Shown here one piece after another: positions 18,273-27,456 of a stretch of DNA of 64,000 nucleotides (its first letter is position 1; the number at the start of each line of letters is the position of its first letter). The translations under genes were made by a program, and so were the position numbers. The DNA comes from Fischerella sp. PCC 9605 (GTDB taxonomy: Bacteria > Cyanobacteriota > Cyanobacteriia > Cyanobacteriales > Nostocaceae): assembly GCF_000517105.1 (NCBI RefSeq), contig NZ_KI912148.1, forward strand, positions 1,842,200 to 1,906,199, read 5' to 3'. The notes under the pieces were generated by a model, which saw nothing but the letters and a program-made list of their open reading frames with translations, ran no database searches and was not told where the DNA came from.

Positions 18273-19613
18273 TTAATTATTATTTATGACTTCTTGACTA
18301 ACCATCGCTAAACCTGCTAAATAGGCAGTCGTCCAAGCACTTTGGAAATTAAAGCCACCAGTTATACCATCTATATCCATAATCTCTCCTGCAAAGTATA
18401 AACCTGGCACTAACTTACTTTCCATACTCTTAAAGTTGATTTCTTTAAGATTTACACCACCACAAGTGACAAATTCTTCTTTAAATACTCCTTTGCCGTT
18501 AATAAAGTAATTTCCTTGAGTAAGTTCTTGTACTAACTTATTTAGGGATTTGTTAGATAATTCTGCCCAGCGGTTGTCAGAAGAAATACCTGCACGGTCA
18601 ACAATGTGTTGCCAGAGTCGGTGAGGTAAGTTAACACCAGAATGAGATGCGATCAGACGTTTTGGCGAATCAATCTTGACTGCCAATAATTGCTGCCGCA
18701 CTTCTTCTTGTTTAAAGTGGCATAACCAATTAATGAGTAAACTGGCTTGATAATTGCTTGAGTGCAGCACTCTTGCACCCCAAGCAGAAAGTTTCAGCAC
18801 AGCCGGGCCACTTAAACCCCAATGAGTAATTAGTAATGGGCCAGTTTGTTCTAGTTGGGAGTGTCCGGGCACAATTAAGCGCAACTTGACAGAATTGACG
18901 CTAACACCAGCTAACTTCCTCAGTTTTTCATCGCGAATGTTGAAGGTAAATAGAGAGGGGACTGGTTGTTCGATTGTATGTCCTAACTGTTTGGCTATCT
19001 TGTAGCCTACAGGATTGCTACCCGTAGCTAGCAAAAGGCGATCGCACAACAATTTCTCTCCCGACTTGAGTATCATCTCGAAGGGAGGGAGTGGGGCAGT
19101 GGGGCAGTGGAGGAGTTCTGGAGTGGGGGAGTGGGAGAGAAAAGAATTCTTCTTTCCCACTCTCTCCCTCTCTCCCACTCTTGTTGTTACCGCCGCCACT
19201 ACCACCGCCCCTGTACGCAGTTCTACCCCAGCGGCTTTGGCTGTATTCATCAGACAGTTGACGATCGTTTCTGAATTATCTGTGGTGGGAAAGATTCTGC
19301 CATCAGCTTCGGTTTTCAAGTGTACGCCGTAGCTAGCAAACCAGGCAATTGTATCCTTGGGCTGAAAGCGAGTAAAAGCACCAAGTAGGGCTTTTGCGCC
19401 TCTGGGATAATTTTTGATCAATTCTTTGGGATCGAAGCAAGCATGAGTGACGTTACAGCGTCCACCACCAGAAATACGAACTTTAGCCAGTGGTTGATGG
19501 CTGGCTTCGAGTAAAATCACGTGGGCATAAGGATTAGCTTTCGCAGCTGCGATCGCGCCAAAAAAACCAGCTGCGCCACCACCCACGACTACTATCTGCA
19601 ATGGTTTTGTCAT
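18273..19613 (-). CDS. HI0933/YhiN-type flavoprotein with in-frame repeat insertion
   Basis: This 446-residue NAD(P)/FAD-dependent oxidoreductase is of the HI0933 family. The FAD fold VVVGGGAAGFFGAIAAA is at residues 8-24, and the family signature KVRISGGGRCNVTH is at about 44-57. C-terminal GGVNLKEI and LYFAGEIMDIDGITGGFNFQ close the FAD site. The reaction is unknown. Residues about 145-178 (RVGERERVGKKNSFLSHSPT and onward) are a low-complexity segment absent from typical members. It corresponds to a translated repeat element described separately. The reading frame is intact, so the enzyme is probably still made. Confidence 0.9.
   Translation of the reverse strand: MTKPLQIVVVGGGAAGFFGAIAAAKANPYAHVILLEASHQPLAKVRISGGGRCNVTHACFDPKELIKNYPRGAKALLGAFTRFQPKDTIAWFASYGVHLKTEADGRIFPTTDNSETIVNCLMNTAKAAGVELRTGAVVVAAVTTRVGERERVGKKNSFLSHSPTPELLHCPTAPLPPFEMILKSGEKLLCDRLLLATGSNPVGYKIAKQLGHTIEQPVPSLFTFNIRDEKLRKLAGVSVNSVKLRLIVPGHSQLEQTGPLLITHWGLSGPAVLKLSAWGARVLHSSNYQASLLINWLCHFKQEEVRQQLLAVKIDSPKRLIASHSGVNLPHRLWQHIVDRAGISSDNRWAELSNKSLNKLVQELTQGNYFINGKGVFKEEFVTCGGVNLKEINFKSMESKLVPGLYFAGEIMDIDGITGGFNFQSAWTTAYLAGLAMVSQEVINNN
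19080..19181. repeat. palindromic element inserted in frame in the HI0933-type gene
   Basis: A G-rich tract (GTGGGGCAGTGGGGCAG...GTGGGAGAG) is followed by AAAGAATTCTTCTTT and a complementary C-rich tract (CCCACTCTCTCCCTCTCTCC), forming a long imperfect hairpin. The 21-bp core at 19135-19155 is identical to 48091-48111 inside menE. In both genes it is read in the same frame as KKNSFLS. Confidence 0.85.
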
Positions 19614-19693
19614 TGGTCATTAGTCATTGGTTATTAGTCATTGGTCATTGGTCATGAGTTATTCTCCCCATCTCCCCCACTCTCCCTCTCCAC

Positions 19694-19858
19694 TTATTCT
19701 TCCTCTGGCTCAAAATCTTCTTTTTCGGCCCCACATACAGGACATACCCAATCTTCTGGAAGATCTTCAAAAGCTGTTCCCGGTTCGATTCCGCCATCTG
19801 GATCGCCTACTTCTGGGTCATACGTATAACCGCAGACACTGCATATATACTTTTCCAT
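19694..19858 (-). CDS. rubredoxin
   Basis: This is a 54-residue protein starting [20 protein letters not shown] and ending [16 protein letters not shown]. The two CxxCG knuckles (CSVCG at residues 6-10 and CPVCG at 39-43) bind one iron, and [15 protein letters not shown] is the classical rubredoxin middle. It lacks the C-terminal membrane anchor of the photosystem-associated RubA, so it is a soluble electron carrier of normal length. It lies about 80 bp upstream of the HI0933-type flavoprotein on the same strand, and C-rich repeat sequence abuts its 3' end. Co-transcription with the flavoprotein is possible; a redox partnership is only inference. Confidence 0.95.
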   Translation of the reverse strand: MEKYICSVCGYTYDPEVGDPDGGIEPGTAFEDLPEDWVCPVCGAEKEDFEPEEE

Positions 19859-20121
19859 TTTTCCTCTAATAAATAATAAATTGTCTGCCTTGCCTACATA
19901 TTACTTTGCTTCTTGACAAAATGTTACTTCTACTACTTCACGCTTGCAGTTTCTGTGCAATCACAAGATTAGACAATCAATGTTTTAGGCAACGCAAACG
20001 TTTTAAAATTTACATTATCTCATATTAACTAAGTAATTTACGAATGGTAATTTTTGAAAAAATGTGGTTTGGTTTGACTCTTTTTAATAGCTTTTCTAGT
20101 TTTGCTCAAAAGTTACGCAAA

Positions 20122-20145
20122 TATACCATGTGTTATACCATGTGT
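20122..20145. promoter_or_regulatory. exact tandem 12-bp direct repeat upstream of the XRE gene
   Basis: TATACCATGTGT occurs twice head to tail, ending 44 bp before the GTG start of the XRE regulator. Such a duplicated site could be its own operator, or each TATACC could serve as a -10 element. The rest of 19859-20189 is AT-rich with nothing else recognised. Confidence 0.45.
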
Positions 20146-20189
20146 TTAATTTTATTCTAAGTATTTAAGAGAGAGAAGAGTACACAACC

Positions 20190-20432
20190 GTGACCGAAAG
20201 GCCAAAGTTTCCTAATTTCATTCGTGAATTGAGAAAAGGGCTAGGACTCTCGCAAGAGCAACTAGCTCGCCAATTGGGCGTTTCATTCCAGACGGTCAAT
20301 CGCTGGGAGAATGGTCGGGCTAGCCCCTCACAGATGGGAATAAAGTTGATTGAGCAGTTCCTGGTGGAAATGGCGGTTGGGGGTCAAGACTTATGGGAGC
20401 AGTATTTTTCAGAGCAACACCCAAATAGATGA
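20190..20432 (+). CDS. XRE-family helix-turn-helix regulator
   Basis: This 80-residue protein consists almost only of a lambda-repressor-like HTH: FIRELRKGLGLSQEQLARQL, then GVSFQTVNRWENGRASPS. The C-terminal helix IKLIEQFLVEMAVGG may dimerise. The start is GTG at 20190. It ends 17 bp before the large c-di-GMP signalling gene, so the two are probably one operon. It may regulate that operon through the tandem repeat upstream (inference). Confidence 0.87.
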   Translation: MTERPKFPNFIRELRKGLGLSQEQLARQLGVSFQTVNRWENGRASPSQMGIKLIEQFLVEMAVGGQDLWEQYFSEQHPNR

Positions 20433-20449
20433 GAGTGTGAGGAAGAGTG

Positions 20450-23089
20450 ATGCCAGCAAATGAGCGAGAAAAAATACGCCACCTGTTAGTTCTCCAAGAT
20501 ATGCAAGGACAACGAACTATCCCCCTAAAAGAGACAACTTATTCCTTGGGACGAGATTCTAGGAACGCGATCGTCCTCCGTTCGCGGTCTGTTTCGAGAC
20601 AACACGCAATTTTATTACGGGTAACTCTTCCAGAGACTGACCAGTATGGCTTTCGGATTATTGATGGTAGCTTTAAGGGAAAAAAAAGTACAAACGGATT
20701 ATTTGTTAATGGCATGAAATGCTTCTCTCACGATCTCAAGCATGGAGATGTGATCGAGTTTGGCAACAATCAAGTTAAGGCTAAATACTATGCTATCTCC
20801 AACATTTCAGAACAGGCGTTTTCTGAATCTTTTGCAGCTGAAGATTTATCGGGCTTTTTGTCAGAGCAAGCTCATCCCGTCAATCCCTTTGAAACATTAG
20901 CTGTCCCCACTGATAGTTTTGAAGGAGCTGGTGAAGTAGCCCTGGCTCGCTTGGCTTCTTTCCCTGAACTAATTCCCAATCCCATTATCGAGATGGATTT
21001 AGAGGGAACGGTGACTTATCTTAATCCGGCTGCGGCTCTCAAATTTCCCAATCTCAGAAATGCTGGTACACAACACCCCATTTTGGCAGGACTGGCTACT
21101 GCTGTTCAAAGTGGCCAGGGGAATTCTTTTGTGCGGGAAGTGCAAGTTGGTGAAGACGTTTTTGAACAATCTATTCACTATCTACCCGAAAGCGATTTAA
21201 TCAGGACTTTTGTTGTCAGGGATATTACCGTTCAAAAGCAAGCAGAAGCTGAACTACGCCAGCGCGATCGCTTACTACAAGCAGTAGCAGAAGCTACTAA
21301 TTGTTTGCTTGCAGAAATGAACTACGAAACAGCCATTGATAAAGCCTTAGCGGTACTGGGCGAAGCAGCCCAAGCAGATCGCGTTTATATGTTTGAGAAC
21401 CATCCCCACCCAGCCACAGGAGAAATGGCAATGACCTTGCGCTTTGAGTGGGCGAGTGCCTCCGTAGAGCCTTCTCAGTGCAACTGGCAGAATCAGCCTT
21501 ATCAAGTTACTGGATTCAGCCACTGGTACACTGCTCTTTCCGCAGGACAGTCCATTCACAGATTAACAAGAGAATTAAGTGCTACTGAACAAGAACTCCT
21601 CGCCCGAGAAAGTATTCAATCCCTGCTGTTGGTGCCAATGCGGCTGGACGATAAGTTCTGGGGTTGCCTTGGCTTAGCAGACTGTTGTAGGGAGCGTCAT
21701 TGGTCGAAGCACGAAGAATCTACACTTTTAACGATGGCTGCTAGTATCAGTGGTGCTCGACAACGGCAACAGGTAGAGGAAATGATTCGCTACCAAGCAC
21801 TCCACGATCTGCTGACTGGATTACCCAATCGCTTACTATTTAACGAACAACTTACCAGAGCTTTGCCCAATGCTACTCGGATGAAGGAAAGTTTAGCTGT
21901 GATGTTTCTGGACTTGGATCGGTTCAAAACCATTAATGATACTCTGGGGCATACGCTTGGCGATCATCTGTTACAGAGTGTTGCCCAAAGACTGCGGGAT
22001 TCACTGAGAGCCGGGGATACTGTTGCTCGTTGGGGAGGTGATGAATTTACTATCTTGCTACCCCGAATAAATTATGTTGAAGAAGTAGCTCAAGTAGCTA
22101 GAAGAATCCTGCAAGCATTAGAAACAGCTTTTCATATCGAAGGACACGAACTTTATGTGAGTGCCAGCCTTGGCATTGCTTTATTCGACGAGCATAGTCC
22201 TGATACTGAAACTCTGATCCAGCACGCAGATGCAGCTCTGTATCATGCTAAAGACGAGGGCAGGAATAACTACCAGTTCTACACTACTTCTATAAGTTCC
22301 AAGACTCCTGAGATACTAACTTTAGAGAAAAGCTTGCGTCATGCTTTAGAACGAGAAGAGTTTGTGGTCTATTATCAGCCTCGGGTGAGCATAGCAACAG
22401 GAAAAATAACTGGTTTGGAAGCATTGCTGCGTTGGGAACATCCAGAAATGGGACTGGTAGCTCCTAATATCTTCATTCCTCTGGCTGAGGAAAGCGGACT
22501 AATTGTCCCGATTGGAGAATGGGTTTTGCGAACGGCTTGCAGGCAAAATAAAATTTGGCAGGACGAAGGAATGCCTCTCGTAACTATAGCGGTTAATCTT
22601 TCTCTCAAGCAGTTCCGCCAACCGCAACTAGTGGAGACTGTGGCTAAAATTTTAGAAGAAACGGGGCTAGAACCGCGCTTTCTAGAACTGGAAATAACAG
22701 AATCCACTGCGATTGAGGATCTAGACTTTACTAGAACTGTACTGCAAGATTTGGAAAATATGGGCGTTCACCTCTCTATTGATGATTTTGGCACAGGTCA
22801 TTCTTCTCTTTCACGCCTACAGTTATTGCCACTCCACAATTTGAAGATTGATCGGTCTTTTATCCGTGACTTGACGACGGACGTAAAGGTAGCTCATATT
22901 GTCAAGGCAATAGTTACTTTGGGGCGAAGTCTGGGATTGAGGCTCACCGCTGAAGGAGTAGAGAAAGAAGAGGAACTAGAGTTCTTGAAGTCTATTAATT
23001 GTGAGGATGTACAGGGTTTTCTGTTCTACCGCCCGCTTTCTGCCCAAAAAGCAACAGAAATCCTTGAGGAACAGGGAGAAAGTCTTTAG
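20450..23089 (+). CDS. FHA-PAS-GAF-GGDEF-EAL signalling protein
   Basis: This protein of about 879 residues has an N-terminal FHA phosphothreonine-binding domain (SLGRDSRNAIVLRSRSVSRQH, about 27-48). A PAS domain follows (LIPNPIIEMDLEGTVTYLNP, about 175-195), then a GAF-like domain (about 275-440). The GGDEF domain has the intact motif RWGGDEFTILLPRI, and the EAL domain has intact EALLRWEH, ELEITES and DDFGTGHSSLSRL. Both c-di-GMP synthesis and hydrolysis look chemically possible; the balance cannot be told. FHA input suggests control by Ser/Thr kinases. ATG 20450 is preferred to GTG 20447 because GAGG lies 7 bp upstream. There is no membrane segment. Confidence 0.93.
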   Translation: MPANEREKIRHLLVLQDMQGQRTIPLKETTYSLGRDSRNAIVLRSRSVSRQHAILLRVTLPETDQYGFRIIDGSFKGKKSTNGLFVNGMKCFSHDLKHGDVIEFGNNQVKAKYYAISNISEQAFSESFAAEDLSGFLSEQAHPVNPFETLAVPTDSFEGAGEVALARLASFPELIPNPIIEMDLEGTVTYLNPAAALKFPNLRNAGTQHPILAGLATAVQSGQGNSFVREVQVGEDVFEQSIHYLPESDLIRTFVVRDITVQKQAEAELRQRDRLLQAVAEATNCLLAEMNYETAIDKALAVLGEAAQADRVYMFENHPHPATGEMAMTLRFEWASASVEPSQCNWQNQPYQVTGFSHWYTALSAGQSIHRLTRELSATEQELLARESIQSLLLVPMRLDDKFWGCLGLADCCRERHWSKHEESTLLTMAASISGARQRQQVEEMIRYQALHDLLTGLPNRLLFNEQLTRALPNATRMKESLAVMFLDLDRFKTINDTLGHTLGDHLLQSVAQRLRDSLRAGDTVARWGGDEFTILLPRINYVEEVAQVARRILQALETAFHIEGHELYVSASLGIALFDEHSPDTETLIQHADAALYHAKDEGRNNYQFYTTSISSKTPEILTLEKSLRHALEREEFVVYYQPRVSIATGKITGLEALLRWEHPEMGLVAPNIFIPLAEESGLIVPIGEWVLRTACRQNKIWQDEGMPLVTIAVNLSLKQFRQPQLVETVAKILEETGLEPRFLELEITESTAIEDLDFTRTVLQDLENMGVHLSIDDFGTGHSSLSRLQLLPLHNLKIDRSFIRDLTTDVKVAHIVKAIVTLGRSLGLRLTAEGVEKEEELEFLKSINCEDVQGFLFYRPLSAQKATEILEEQGESL

Positions 23090-23176
23090 TGCAATACTGT
23101 TATTAACATCATATAAACAATCCACTACATAATTTCGTAGATAAAGAATTAGGAATTGGTTTTGCAATGTTGCCAA

Positions 23177-23207
23177 AGCTATGATGATAATGATTATCAT
23201 CATAGCT
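23177..23207. promoter_or_regulatory. Fur box: perfect 15-1-15 inverted repeat
   Basis: The arms AGCTATGATGATAAT and ATTATCATCATAGCT flank a single G. The core TGATAAT-G-ATTATCA (23185-23199) is exactly the 7-1-7 Fur recognition motif. The palindrome ends 8 bp before ATG 23216. It overlaps potential -10 hexamers TATGAT (23180-23185, 17 bp from TTGGTT at 23157-23162) and GATAAT (23186-23191). Fe-Fur bound here should block transcription when iron is plentiful. Confidence 0.82.
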
Positions 23208-23215
23208 CAAATAAC

Positions 23216-24457
23216 ATGCTCTCCACTCCACCATCCTTACCTACTAAAACTGACCTAGCAATTATTGGTGCAGGCCCTCATGCCTTGACATTGGTAACTC
23301 ACCTGCTGCAAAAACGGCAAAATATGCGGGGTAAAATTGTGGTATTTGACAAGGGTGACAGGTGGATGAGTCAATGGCAGCACCAATTTGCTGCTTTAGA
23401 AATTCCCCATTTGCGTTCTCCTGCTGTCCATCATCCCGATCCCAATCCTTTTGCATTACGGAAATTCGCTGAATCTCGCAAGAGTGAATTATTTCCCCCC
23501 TATGATTTGCCAGGAACTCATTTATTTGAGGATTTTTGTGAGGATGTAATTCGCCGCTTTTCGTTACAGCAGCAAGTGATTCCCCTTGCTGTGACACGTA
23601 TTGAACCCTTACCATCACCGATCCGTCCGCGCTTACGCCTGTGGTTGCATTCGGGACAATCGATAATTGCGCGGCGGGTAGTACTGGCAACAGGTAGCAG
23701 TAAACTACAACTACCCGACTGGGTAATTCAGATAAAGTCAGGTTATCCTCAAGATAGGCTTTGTCACTCGCAGACAGTAGATTTACGGCAATTGCGCTTA
23801 ATGGGTGAAAGAGTATTAATTGTGGGTGGTGGGTTAACGAGTGGACATTTGGCAGTGGGTACTATTTCTCGTGGTGCAAAAGTCCACCTGATGATACGGC
23901 GACAGCTACAAGAAAAATTATTTGACGCTGAACCCGGTTGGTTAGGGCCAAAGTATTTGAAGGGATTTTTTGCAGAACAAGATTATCAAAAGCGCTTTGA
24001 TATGCTTGTGGAAGCACGTAACGGCGGTTCCATGACACCAGCAATGGGAATGCAACTGCGGCGAGAAGTGCGTAATGGTAATCTCAAAATTGATGAAAAC
24101 TGTCAAGTTTTGAAAGCTGAGTGGTTGGGTAAGAAATGGCAAGTGAGATGTAGTGATGGTAGTCAGCATGAGTATAGTCGGATTTGGCTTTCCACTGGCA
24201 CTAAATTTGATGCTACATCAGAGGTGTTATTACAAGAAGTTTTAGAAGCTTATCCAATCAAAATAGTTAATGGTCTGCCAGTTTTGGATGAATATTTGCG
24301 CGTTCCAGGTTGTGAATTATTCCTGATGGGTGGGTTAGCAGCTTTACAAGTAGGGCCAACGGCGCGGAATTTATCAGGGGCGAGAATGGCCAGTGAGAAG
24401 ATTGCAAGAGCAATTGTGAAGCCGAGTATCGCGTTTTCACACCAGAGAAGTGCTTGA
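23216..24457 (+). CDS. FAD/NAD(P)-binding oxidoreductase, probably iron-regulated
   Basis: This 413-residue flavoprotein has two dinucleotide-binding motifs: LAIIGAGPHALTLVTHLL (about 14-31) and RVLIVGGGLTSGHLAVG (about 198-214). It also has an ATGSSKLQLPDW linker and GPTARNLSGARM near the C-terminus. The layout resembles the class-B flavin monooxygenase and lysine/ornithine N-hydroxylase superfamily. The Fur box directly upstream points to an iron-related role such as siderophore handling. No siderophore synthesis or transport gene is adjacent, so this remains inference. The frame is open from 23156, but that part encodes the palindrome, so ATG 23216 is chosen. Confidence 0.82.
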   Translation: MLSTPPSLPTKTDLAIIGAGPHALTLVTHLLQKRQNMRGKIVVFDKGDRWMSQWQHQFAALEIPHLRSPAVHHPDPNPFALRKFAESRKSELFPPYDLPGTHLFEDFCEDVIRRFSLQQQVIPLAVTRIEPLPSPIRPRLRLWLHSGQSIIARRVVLATGSSKLQLPDWVIQIKSGYPQDRLCHSQTVDLRQLRLMGERVLIVGGGLTSGHLAVGTISRGAKVHLMIRRQLQEKLFDAEPGWLGPKYLKGFFAEQDYQKRFDMLVEARNGGSMTPAMGMQLRREVRNGNLKIDENCQVLKAEWLGKKWQVRCSDGSQHEYSRIWLSTGTKFDATSEVLLQEVLEAYPIKIVNGLPVLDEYLRVPGCELFLMGGLAALQVGPTARNLSGARMASEKIARAIVKPSIAFSHQRSA

Positions 24458-24526
24458 ATTATCGGCTTAATAACGATTATCTAAAATCCAAAATGGTATA
24501 AATAGCGATCGCATTTGAAAAAAGCC

Positions 24527-24557
24527 AAAAAAATTAGGGGTGAGTATTACCCACCCC
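24527..24557 (-). terminator. intrinsic terminator of the M61 peptidase gene
   Basis: The stem GGGGTG/CACCCC is followed on the minus strand by TAATTTTTTT. It lies 15 bp after the stop codon of the M61 gene. Confidence 0.85.
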
Positions 24558-24571
24558 ATAACACTAAAAGT

Positions 24572-26356
24572 TTACCGCAGACTTGCGAGTGATACATCTA
24601 ACCACCCGCCAAAGTTCTGTTTTTGTGTGTTAGAAGGATTAACTACAGGTTGCACCCGATACTTGCTTGCTGGTGAAGAAGTCAGAGTTACAGGATAGAT
24701 ACGGAGTTCATCATAGTGGAAAACCGCAACCTCGATAGTATCCTTTGGTTTGTAGTCTTTGAGGCGATCGCTTAATTGATTCGCCGTTACCTTGATACCA
24801 TCAATTGCCAGCAACTCATCACCAGGATCGATGCCGGCGAATTGTGCAGGAGAACCCGCCTCGACAAACTTAACGATCTCTCGTCCATTTTCACTACTTA
24901 CCCTCACACCTAGGTAAGCACCTGGTTCTGTCTCTGCCACCAATTGCAAGCCAAAAGGTTCAAGATACTGATTAAAAGGTAATTCTTCAGTACCATCTAT
25001 GTATCGTGCAAAGAAATCAGATAAATCGATTCCCGCCACAGACTCTATGACCTCTTGCAATTGTTGTGCAGTATAGCCAATTTCGTCTTTACCAAATTTT
25101 TGCCACAATTTGAGCATGACATCATCAAGCGATCGCTTGTTGTGATGACGAGAACGAATCAGTAAATCTAGCAATAACGATACCATTTCCCCTTTCAAAT
25201 AATAAGAAATTTGGGAATTGCCGCTATTAGCATCCGGACGGTAAAGTTTTATCCAAGCATCAAAACTGGATTCTGAAAGAGGTTGCACCTTACGACCTGG
25301 TGTAGTTAAAAACCTAGTAATTTCTTTACCCCAATTATTCAAGAATGAATTTACATCGTAAATGCCTGCCCGTAAAGGAATGAGTATGTCGTAGTAACTT
25401 GTTGTCCCCTCACAAAACCATAGACAGGAAGTATAGTTTTCTTTGTCATAATCAAAAACTTCCAGTTCCTTGGGGCGAATGCGCTTGACATTCCACAAGT
25501 GGAAAAACTCGTGGGCTACTAATTGCATAAAGCGATCGTACTTATCGCGATCGCGAAATCCAAAACGCTGATAAATCAACGAGCAACTGTTTTTATGCTC
25601 TAAGCCGCCATAAGCTTGGGCAAATAAATGCACCAGAAACACATATCTTTCATAAGGCAAACCGCCAAATATCTTTGCTTCTGCCTCAATAATTTTTTTG
25701 ATATCAGCAATCATCTCCCGCGCTTTGAAATTGCCACGTCCCCAGATAGCCAATTCATGGGGTTTTCCCAATACCTCAAAGTGATATGGCTGGTGACGAC
25801 CAATCTCAAACGGACTGTCTACAAGGGTGTCAAAATCGCAGGCACAGAAAGTATTGATTTTTCCAGGAACAGCTGGTAGCGCTGTGGTTATCTGCCATTG
25901 TGGGTATGGTGGCACAATGGTAACGCAAATTGGTTGCCGATCAAATCCAGGTAGCCTCAAAAACAGTGCTGCACCGTTAAAATACCCATGCGTCGCATCT
26001 AAGTGATTTGTCCGCACGGTGAGTTCATTGGCAAAAATACGGTAACTTACAGTGACTTCTGAAACACCACCCGTCTCTACCTGCCAGTGATTTTTACTGA
26101 TTTTACGCCATTTTAAAGGTATATTATTGGCAAAAGCAGCAAAATCCTGTAGATGCTTGGCGTATTCCCGCACCATGTATGAACCAGGAGTCCAAACTGG
26201 TAATTTTAAATCGAGAATTGAAAACGGATAGCCCACTAGGTGTAAAGTTACCTCAAATAGGTGGGTTTCTGGTTGGGGCATCGCCACCTGGTAATTAATT
26301 GTCGGTAATTTTTTCTGAAGGCGGGTATCAGTACGAGGTGCTATTGCTTCATTCAT
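24572..26356 (-). CDS. M61 family peptidase with PDZ domain
   Basis: This 594-residue protein resembles glycyl aminopeptidase. An N-terminal beta domain contains LPVWTPGSYMVREYAKH. The catalytic domain follows, with GGLEHKNS and the zinc motif H282-EFF-H286 (LVAHEFFHLWNVKRIRP). The C-terminal PDZ domain is around residues 455-560 (YLGVRVSSENGREIV, AGIDPGDELLAIDG). No signal peptide is evident, so it is probably cytoplasmic. M61 enzymes remove N-terminal Gly or Ala from peptides. It is monocistronic with its own terminator. Confidence 0.92.
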   Translation of the reverse strand: MNEAIAPRTDTRLQKKLPTINYQVAMPQPETHLFEVTLHLVGYPFSILDLKLPVWTPGSYMVREYAKHLQDFAAFANNIPLKWRKISKNHWQVETGGVSEVTVSYRIFANELTVRTNHLDATHGYFNGAALFLRLPGFDRQPICVTIVPPYPQWQITTALPAVPGKINTFCACDFDTLVDSPFEIGRHQPYHFEVLGKPHELAIWGRGNFKAREMIADIKKIIEAEAKIFGGLPYERYVFLVHLFAQAYGGLEHKNSCSLIYQRFGFRDRDKYDRFMQLVAHEFFHLWNVKRIRPKELEVFDYDKENYTSCLWFCEGTTSYYDILIPLRAGIYDVNSFLNNWGKEITRFLTTPGRKVQPLSESSFDAWIKLYRPDANSGNSQISYYLKGEMVSLLLDLLIRSRHHNKRSLDDVMLKLWQKFGKDEIGYTAQQLQEVIESVAGIDLSDFFARYIDGTEELPFNQYLEPFGLQLVAETEPGAYLGVRVSSENGREIVKFVEAGSPAQFAGIDPGDELLAIDGIKVTANQLSDRLKDYKPKDTIEVAVFHYDELRIYPVTLTSSPASKYRVQPVVNPSNTQKQNFGGWLDVSLASLR

Positions 26357-26379
26357 CTGTACTTAAAAGTAAACATTCC

Positions 26380-26418
26380 GGAGTTATGAGTTAAAAGATT
26401 AATTTAACTCATAACTCC
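26380..26418. terminator. perfect 16-bp inverted repeat after the Crp/Fnr gene
   Basis: GGAGTTATGAGTTAAA and TTTAACTCATAACTCC flank a 7-nt loop. It lies downstream of the Crp/Fnr gene and upstream of the M61 gene on the minus strand. There is no strong T-tract. The arms contain the heptamer-like ACTCATA seen in nearby repeats. Confidence 0.5.
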
Positions 26419-26466
26419 TCACTCATAACTCTTGTACGGGTAAACAACTGAAAAGACCCTAAAGTA

Positions 26467-27150
26467 TTAAACTTTGCCAGCCAAATTCATCAATTGTCGA
26501 AAGTTAACGAGATAAAGTACCTGATTGACTGTATCAATTTTAATCCAACCTTTTTCATCCAACTTTTCGATGATTTTGGTGGTTTCTTCAACACCAATTT
26601 CTGTCACATCTGCCAAATCTTTGAAGGGAATGTTAAACATTTCTCTTCCCTGTTGTGTTTCCTGACCGTAGCTTTCACCCAAACTGACAAGCGTGTGGGC
26701 AAGTTTAACCGCCGGAGGTGAAGAGCGCATTTGCAAGCGTACGTTCACATGTCGCAGTCGCCGTACCATTAGTTGCAACATCCGGTGATGTAACTGCGGG
26801 TCTTTAAACAGTATATGGATAAATCTTTCTCTAGAGATGCTCAGTAATTTTACAGGTGAAAGAGCAATCACATCAGTTGAACGGGGAGATTCATCCAAAA
26901 TTGCCATTTCTCCAAAAAAATCACCCCGACCCAAAATTGCCAAGGCAACAGAATCTTCGCCTACAGTGCGCCGGACTTTTACCCAACCAGAAACTACGAA
27001 GTAAACCGCATTACCCCAGGCATCTTCCATTAAAACAGCTCGCCCAGCTGGGTATTCGTGTTCAACAGCAACAGAGAGTAGCCACTCCAAAGTTTGTGGA
27101 TTGGCTGTACTCATCAAGGGGAAAAGTTCACTAAAAACCTCTGTATGCAT
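26467..27150 (-). CDS. Crp/Fnr family transcriptional regulator
   Basis: This 227-residue protein has an N-terminal cyclic-nucleotide-binding beta-roll (about 20-120; GRGDFFGEMAILDESPRSTD is the phosphate-binding cassette). A dimer helix follows, then a winged HTH (about 165-215; IPFKDLADVTEIGVEETTKI). The cassette has Glu and Arg-Ser where cAMP contacts are expected, so nucleotide binding is plausible. No Fnr-type cysteine cluster is present. The target genes are unknown. Confidence 0.9.
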   Translation of the reverse strand: MHTEVFSELFPLMSTANPQTLEWLLSVAVEHEYPAGRAVLMEDAWGNAVYFVVSGWVKVRRTVGEDSVALAILGRGDFFGEMAILDESPRSTDVIALSPVKLLSISRERFIHILFKDPQLHHRMLQLMVRRLRHVNVRLQMRSSPPAVKLAHTLVSLGESYGQETQQGREMFNIPFKDLADVTEIGVEETTKIIEKLDEKGWIKIDTVNQVLYLVNFRQLMNLAGKV

Positions 27151-27456
27151 GAAATTTTTACTAAGGGATGATTAGGAAATAGCAATAATTGTTGGTTAGT
27201 ATAAGATGTATAAATGTAATAGTACTTAAGTAGTAGTTATATAAATTACATAATTTTAACTGCACCTATTAGGCTTCTAAGTCTAGAGTTTTATTACAAC
27301 ATAAAAATGGCTGCATCGAAATCAGCGGTTTTACCGAAAAGGGAAAAAGGGGCACTGCTGACAAATAAAGGCGATCTCAAAGAGCGATCGCTTGCCACTT
27401 GATGAAATTCTGTACTTAAGCGTGAGGTAAATTTTCCTGATGAAACAGGGAAAACT
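27151..27456. other. divergent intergenic region
   Basis: This is the shared upstream region of the Crp/Fnr gene (minus) and the secreted hypothetical (plus). It contains a HIP1 octamer at 27383-27390 and AT-rich stretches suitable for promoters, but no specific motif that can be defended. Confidence 0.5.
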
